From: JAKOQB01 sp036824465
Lineage (GTDB): Bacteria; Pseudomonadota; Gammaproteobacteria; Burkholderiales; Burkholderiaceae_F
NCBI GenBank assembly: GCA_036824465.1
Contig: DAITAC010000039.1
Span: 1-35,883 of the forward strand
Reading direction: 5' to 3'
Length of the DNA: 35,883 nucleotides
Shown here piece after piece: positions 32,159-35,883 of the stretch. The position numbers were made by a program, and so were the translations under genes. How positions within the stretch are numbered: position 1 is the first letter of the stretch; each line of letters opens with the position of its first letter. The notes beneath the pieces were generated by a model. That model worked only from the letters and a program-made list of their open reading frames with translations, made no database searches and was not told the origin of the DNA.

Positions 32159-34243
32159 ATGTCCGCCATGGCGCAACCACTCTGGCGGCCTTCGCCCGAA
32201 CGATTGCAGCGCGCGCGGATCACCGCTTTTCGCGCCTGGCTCACGCGCGAGCGTGGCCTGACCTTCGCTGACTACGAGTCCTTGTGGCAGTGGTCGACCA
32301 CCGACCTCGAAGGGTTCTGGATCGCGGTGTGGCAGTTCTTCGACATCCGCGCATCGCAGCCGTACGCGCGCGTGCTGGCGGATGCGCGGATGCCAGGCGC
32401 GGTGTGGTGCCCCGGCGCGCGGCTGAATCTGGTCGACCAGGTGCTGCGGCACGTGAACGACGGGCGCAGCGCGCCTTTATTCCGCGACGAGCGCTCCGCA
32501 CCGGCATTCCACAACGAGCGCTCCGCACCGGCAATCCACGACGAGCGCTCCGCACTCGTGTGTTGCAACGAACTTGGCGTGCGCGGCAAACTCACCTGGT
32601 GCGAACTCGAGCGACAGGTCGGCGCCCTTGCCGCATCGCTGCGTGCACTCGGTGTCGCACCGGGAGATCGGGTCGTTGCCTATCTTCCCAATGTTCCGCA
32701 GACGATCGTCGCCTTTCTCGCCGCGGCGAGCGTCGGCGCGGTGTGGTCGGTGTGCTCGCCTGACATGGGACCGGTGGCGGTGCTCGACCGGTTCCGGCAG
32801 ATCGAGCCGAAGGTGTTGATCGCGTGCGAAGGCTATCGCTATGGCGGCAAGACCTACGATCGCAGCGAGGTTGTCGCGCAGCTGCGCAGCGCGCTCTCGA
32901 CGCTCACTCACACGGTGCTTGTGCCGGTGCTGAACGAAGTGGTCGACGCGAAGCGATTTCCGGGAGCACTGGCGTGGTGCGATCTGACCGCGCATACCGC
33001 GCCACTGCGCACCGAGCAGGTCGGCTTCGACCATCCGCTGTGGATCGTCTACTCGTCCGGCACCACGGGTGTGCCGAAGGCGATCGTGCATGGTCACGGT
33101 GGCATCCTGCTCGAGGCGCTGAAGGGTATCGGCCTGCATCGCGACGTGCAGCCGGATGACCGCTTCCAGTGGTACACGAGCACCGGCTGGATCATGTGGA
33201 ACGTGCAGGTGAGCGGGCTGCTGGTCGGCGCGACCGTCTGCCTGTACGACGGCAATCCGGGCTGGCCGGATCTCGCGACGCTGTGGAAATTCATCGCCGA
33301 CGAGCGCGTCACGTTCTTCGGTGCCGGCGCGGCGTTCTACGCCAACTGCATGAAGGCGGGAATCGAACCGGCGCGGATCGCCGATCTGTCTTGCCTGCGC
33401 AGCATCGGTTCGACCGGCTCGCCGCTGCCTGCGGAGGCCTACCGCTGGGTGTACGAGCATGTGAAGAACGATGTGTGGCTCGCGTCGATCGCGGGCGGCA
33501 CCGATCTCGCCGGCGCGTTCCTGACTGGACTGCCGACGCTGCCCGTGTACGAAGGCGAAATGCAGTGCCGCGCGCTCGGGCTGAAGGTCGAGGCGTTCGA
33601 CGGCGACGGCAGACCGGTGATCAACCAGGTCGGCGAACTGGTGTGCTCGGCGCCATTCCCGTCGCTGCCCCTGTACTTCTGGAATGACCCCGACGGGCGC
33701 CGCTATCGCGAGAGCTACTTCGAACCCTGGCCCGGGGTGTGGCGCCACGGCGACTGGGTGCGGCTCGTCCCGCGGCCGGGAGCGATCGGCGCCGTGATCT
33801 ATGGCCGCTCCGATGCCACCATCAACCGCCACGGCATCCGGATGGGCACGGCCGAGCTGTACCGCGCCGTCGAAGCGATGCCCGAGGTGCTCGACTCGCT
33901 GGTGGTCGATCTCGAGTACCTCGGCCGCCCGTCCTACATGCCGCTGTTTGTCGTTCTGCGGCCGAGCGTTGACCTGAACGACGCGTTGAAGGCGCGCATC
34001 ATCGCGCGCATTCGCGAAGCGCTGTCGGCGCGCCACGTGCCCGACGAGATCATCGCGATTGCCGAAGTGCCGCGTACGCTGTCGGGCAAGAAGATGGAAT
34101 TGCCGGTGAAGAAGCTTCTGCTCGGCCAGCCGATGGAGAAGGTGGTGCATGCCGATGCCATGGCGAACCCTGCCAGCCTCGCCTGGTTCGTTGAACTCGC
34201 GCAGCGGCGCAACGCCACCGATCCCGAACGGAAACTGAATTGA
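32159..34243 (+). CDS. aacS: Acetoacetyl-CoA synthetase
   Basis: 694 aa. The ATG at 32159 is preferred, with GGAG about 9 bases upstream; a second ATG follows at 32168. The adenylate-forming signature YSSGTTGVPKAIVHGHGG begins at residue 298. YTSTGWIMWN, GRSDATINRHGIRMGTAELY and the catalytic-lysine tail LSGKKMELPVKKLL complete the family pattern. It converts acetoacetate to acetoacetyl-CoA, feeding ketone-body or polyhydroxybutyrate metabolism. It is somewhat longer than usual because of a 9-residue tandem repeat at residues 102-137. It is coupled to the ABC1 kinase gene (TTGA overlap). Confidence 0.94.
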   Translation: MSAMAQPLWRPSPERLQRARITAFRAWLTRERGLTFADYESLWQWSTTDLEGFWIAVWQFFDIRASQPYARVLADARMPGAVWCPGARLNLVDQVLRHVNDGRSAPLFRDERSAPAFHNERSAPAIHDERSALVCCNELGVRGKLTWCELERQVGALAASLRALGVAPGDRVVAYLPNVPQTIVAFLAAASVGAVWSVCSPDMGPVAVLDRFRQIEPKVLIACEGYRYGGKTYDRSEVVAQLRSALSTLTHTVLVPVLNEVVDAKRFPGALAWCDLTAHTAPLRTEQVGFDHPLWIVYSSGTTGVPKAIVHGHGGILLEALKGIGLHRDVQPDDRFQWYTSTGWIMWNVQVSGLLVGATVCLYDGNPGWPDLATLWKFIADERVTFFGAGAAFYANCMKAGIEPARIADLSCLRSIGSTGSPLPAEAYRWVYEHVKNDVWLASIAGGTDLAGAFLTGLPTLPVYEGEMQCRALGLKVEAFDGDGRPVINQVGELVCSAPFPSLPLYFWNDPDGRRYRESYFEPWPGVWRHGDWVRLVPRPGAIGAVIYGRSDATINRHGIRMGTAELYRAVEAMPEVLDSLVVDLEYLGRPSYMPLFVVLRPSVDLNDALKARIIARIREALSARHVPDEIIAIAEVPRTLSGKKMELPVKKLLLGQPMEKVVHADAMANPASLAWFVELAQRRNATDPERKLN
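32462..32569 (+). repeat. Four in-frame 27-bp tandem repeats inside aacS
   Basis: Units encode GRSAPLFRD, ERSAPAFHN, ERSAPAIHD and ERSALVCCN. The two central units differ at only a few bases; the outer two are more diverged. The repeat lies in a loop between NLVDQVLRHVND and LTWCELERQ, outside the catalytic motifs, and keeps the frame. It therefore looks like a tolerated slippage expansion. Confidence 0.85.
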
Positions 34244-35586
34244 AACGCAAGGCGGCACCGGTCCCGCAGAGCCGGCTCGAGCGGCTGGCGCGACTCGGGT
34301 TTGCGGCCGGCGAACTCGCGGTCAGCGGCGCGCTCGAGGGGCTGCGCCGACTGGCGCAACAGCAACCGGCATCGGGTCCGCGCCTGCTGTCGGCCGCCAA
34401 TGCCGAGCGCCTGGCCGAGCGCTTGGCGCATCTGCGCGGCGCGGCGATGAAGCTCGGGCAGATGCTGTCGCTTCAGGGCGAAGACGTGCTGCCGCCGGAA
34501 TTCGCGCGCGCGCTGGCCGGTTTGCGTGCCGAAGCGGCGCCGATGCCGGTGGAACAATTGCGGCGTGTTCTGGGGCGCGAATACGGCAGGGGCTGGGAGC
34601 GTCGCTTCGCACGTTTCGACTGGGATCCGATTGCGGCCGCATCGATCGGCCAGGTACACCGCGCGCGCACGCGCGATGGCCGCGAATTGGCAATGAAGAT
34701 TCAGTACCCGGGCGTGGCGCGCTCGATCACGAGCGATGTCGATAACGTCGCCGCGTTGTTGAGGCTCTTCAATCTGCTGCCCTTCGACGTCGATGTCGCG
34801 GGCATCGTCGCCGAGGCCAAGCGGCAACTGCTGCAGGAGGCCGACTACCGTGCCGAGGCCGGCTTTCTCGAGCACTACGCGCAATTGGTCGCCGACGTGC
34901 CGTTGCTCATCGTGCCGCGCGTACACCGTGACTTCACGACGACGCGCGTGATGGCAATGGACTATGTGGAAGGCGAACCGCTGGAGTCACTCGCCGGCGC
35001 AGAGGTGCCGCAGGCGCAGCGCGACGCGGTCGGCACCCTGCTCGAGCGGCTGCTGTTCCGCGAATTGTTCGAGTTTCGCGTGATGCAGACCGACCCCAAC
35101 TTCGCGAACTACCTGGTGCAGCCGGGCGGCCGAGTGGTGCTGCTCGACTTCGGTGCGACCAGAGCCTTCAGCGCGCAGTTCGTCGCCAATTTTGCGCGTA
35201 TCACGCGCGCGGTGATCGACGACGAGCTGGAGACAGTCGCGCGCTACGCGGTGGCCATCGGCTACATCACGGCCGAAGATCCGCCCGAGCGCGTGCGGGC
35301 AGCGGTCGATGTGATCCGTCTCGTATGCGAGCCGCTGCGGCAGCGCGGACTGTATGACTTCGCCGCATCCGACCTGCCGGCACGCGCGCGTGCGCTTGGC
35401 TTCGAACTGGCGATACGGCGCGGACTGCTGCGCGCGCCGCCGCCGGAGACCATGTTCCTGCACCGCAAACTGGTCGGCTCTTTTCTGCTGCTGGCGAAGA
35501 TCGGTGCGCGCGTCGATGCAAACCGCCTCGTTCAGCCGCTGATCGACGCGGCCATCGCGGCGGAGTCAACGCCAAATGCGCGATAG
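34240..35586 (+). CDS. ABC1/UbiB (COQ8-like) family atypical kinase
   Basis: 448 aa. The TTG start overlaps the aacS stop, with only a weak ribosome site. Family-specific KLGQ motif (K71-Q74, MKLGQMLSLQ), the AAAS-type nucleotide loop IAAASIGQVHRA (131-142), catalytic Lys153 (AMKIQYPGV), TDPNFANYLV and the metal motif LLDFGAT. COQ8/UbiB proteins support ubiquinone synthesis or lipid homeostasis. This one is shorter than the roughly 540-residue UbiB and has no obvious C-terminal membrane helices. It is thus a separate ABC1 paralogue rather than UbiB itself. Coupling to aacS hints at a lipid or acyl-CoA link. Confidence 0.9.
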   Translation: MKRKAAPVPQSRLERLARLGFAAGELAVSGALEGLRRLAQQQPASGPRLLSAANAERLAERLAHLRGAAMKLGQMLSLQGEDVLPPEFARALAGLRAEAAPMPVEQLRRVLGREYGRGWERRFARFDWDPIAAASIGQVHRARTRDGRELAMKIQYPGVARSITSDVDNVAALLRLFNLLPFDVDVAGIVAEAKRQLLQEADYRAEAGFLEHYAQLVADVPLLIVPRVHRDFTTTRVMAMDYVEGEPLESLAGAEVPQAQRDAVGTLLERLLFRELFEFRVMQTDPNFANYLVQPGGRVVLLDFGATRAFSAQFVANFARITRAVIDDELETVARYAVAIGYITAEDPPERVRAAVDVIRLVCEPLRQRGLYDFAASDLPARARALGFELAIRRGLLRAPPPETMFLHRKLVGSFLLLAKIGARVDANRLVQPLIDAAIAAESTPNAR

Positions 35587-35650
35587 AAACCGGCATTGCG
35601 CCATGCGCTACTTTCACGCCGTGTTCCACACTGACTAGACTGTGCGGTCA

Positions 35651-35883
35651 ATGGCAATCAGAGGCGCACTCGTTCTGGTACTGGCTCTGTTGTCGTCGAG
35701 CTCGCTCGCCGCACCGGTCGTGCAGCGCGCGTCGCCGGACCCGGCGACGCAGCCCGAGGTCGCGTGGCACAGCGGCGATGTCGATTCCGCGTTTGCGCTG
35801 GCAAAGCGCGCAGACAAACCGCTGTTCCTCTACTGGGGCGCGGTGTGGTGCCCGCCGTGCAACCAGGTCAAGGCGACGATCTT
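35651..35883 (+). CDS. Thioredoxin-fold protein, N-terminal part (cut by window edge)
   Basis: The first 77 residues are visible. Signal peptide MAIRGALVLVLALLSSSSLAA. A DUF255/thioredoxin-like start follows (SGDVDSAFALAKRADKPLFLYWGAVWCPPCNQVKATI) with redox motif WCPPC (66-70). It is exported, so it is probably a periplasmic thiol-disulphide protein. The rest lies beyond the window. Confidence 0.82.
   Translation, partial: MAIRGALVLVLALLSSSSLAAPVVQRASPDPATQPEVAWHSGDVDSAFALAKRADKPLFLYWGAVWCPPCNQVKATI

Noticed and set aside
32462..32569. CRISPR-like repeats
   Set aside because: Units are contiguous, 27 bp, in frame and without spacers, inside aacS.

Overview
The window is GC-rich chromosomal DNA from a betaproteobacterium, most likely of the Burkholderiales. 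The basis is two orphan Bug/TctC periplasmic binding proteins, an MmgE/PrpD partner gene, an IorAB-type molybdenum hydroxylase, acetoacetyl-CoA synthetase, SoxX and general codon style. Genes are densely packed on both strands. There is no rRNA, no convincing tRNA, no CRISPR array, no phage block and no complete insertion sequence.

Layout. 1-5260 is a worn accessory region: a MITE-like repeat (50-302), a decayed-looking AAA ATPase, a GIY-YIG-like protein, an orphan TctC, a small secreted protein and an alkyl-sulfatase pseudogene. 5258-7170 holds a histone H1-like basic protein and two duplicated small Gly/Tyr-rich lipoprotein genes either side of a HugZ-type flavin-fold protein. 7195-9892 (minus) encodes a two-subunit exported molybdenum hydroxylase. 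10070-11888 holds an AbrB/PIN toxin-antitoxin pair, a second alkyl-sulfatase remnant and a PlsC-like acyltransferase.

11885-20803 is the most coherent system. A divergent GntR/UTRA repressor faces a 20-bp perfect palindrome. Behind it lie a polyamine/opine-type ABC importer (binding protein, ATPase, two permeases) and an opine-oxidase-like membrane dehydrogenase set: two different DAO-type beta subunits around one [2Fe-2S] gamma and one FAD/BFD alpha subunit. I infer import and oxidative cleavage of an N-substituted or imino amino acid. Its identity is not visible.

20943-25915 holds an orphan SoxX cytochrome, a DUF3014 protein, an AmtB ammonium channel, and a TctC plus MmgE/PrpD pair. 26105-28329 (minus) is an egtD-egtB pair for ergothioneine or a related thiol/selenol-histidine. 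28485-30108 has an orphan HicA, the second MITE-like copy, a glycine-zipper lipoprotein and a Tyr/Pro-rich secreted protein. 30326-35883 holds Uup (minus), acetoacetyl-CoA synthetase with an in-frame 9-residue tandem repeat, an ABC1/UbiB-family kinase, and the start of a thioredoxin-fold protein cut by the window edge.
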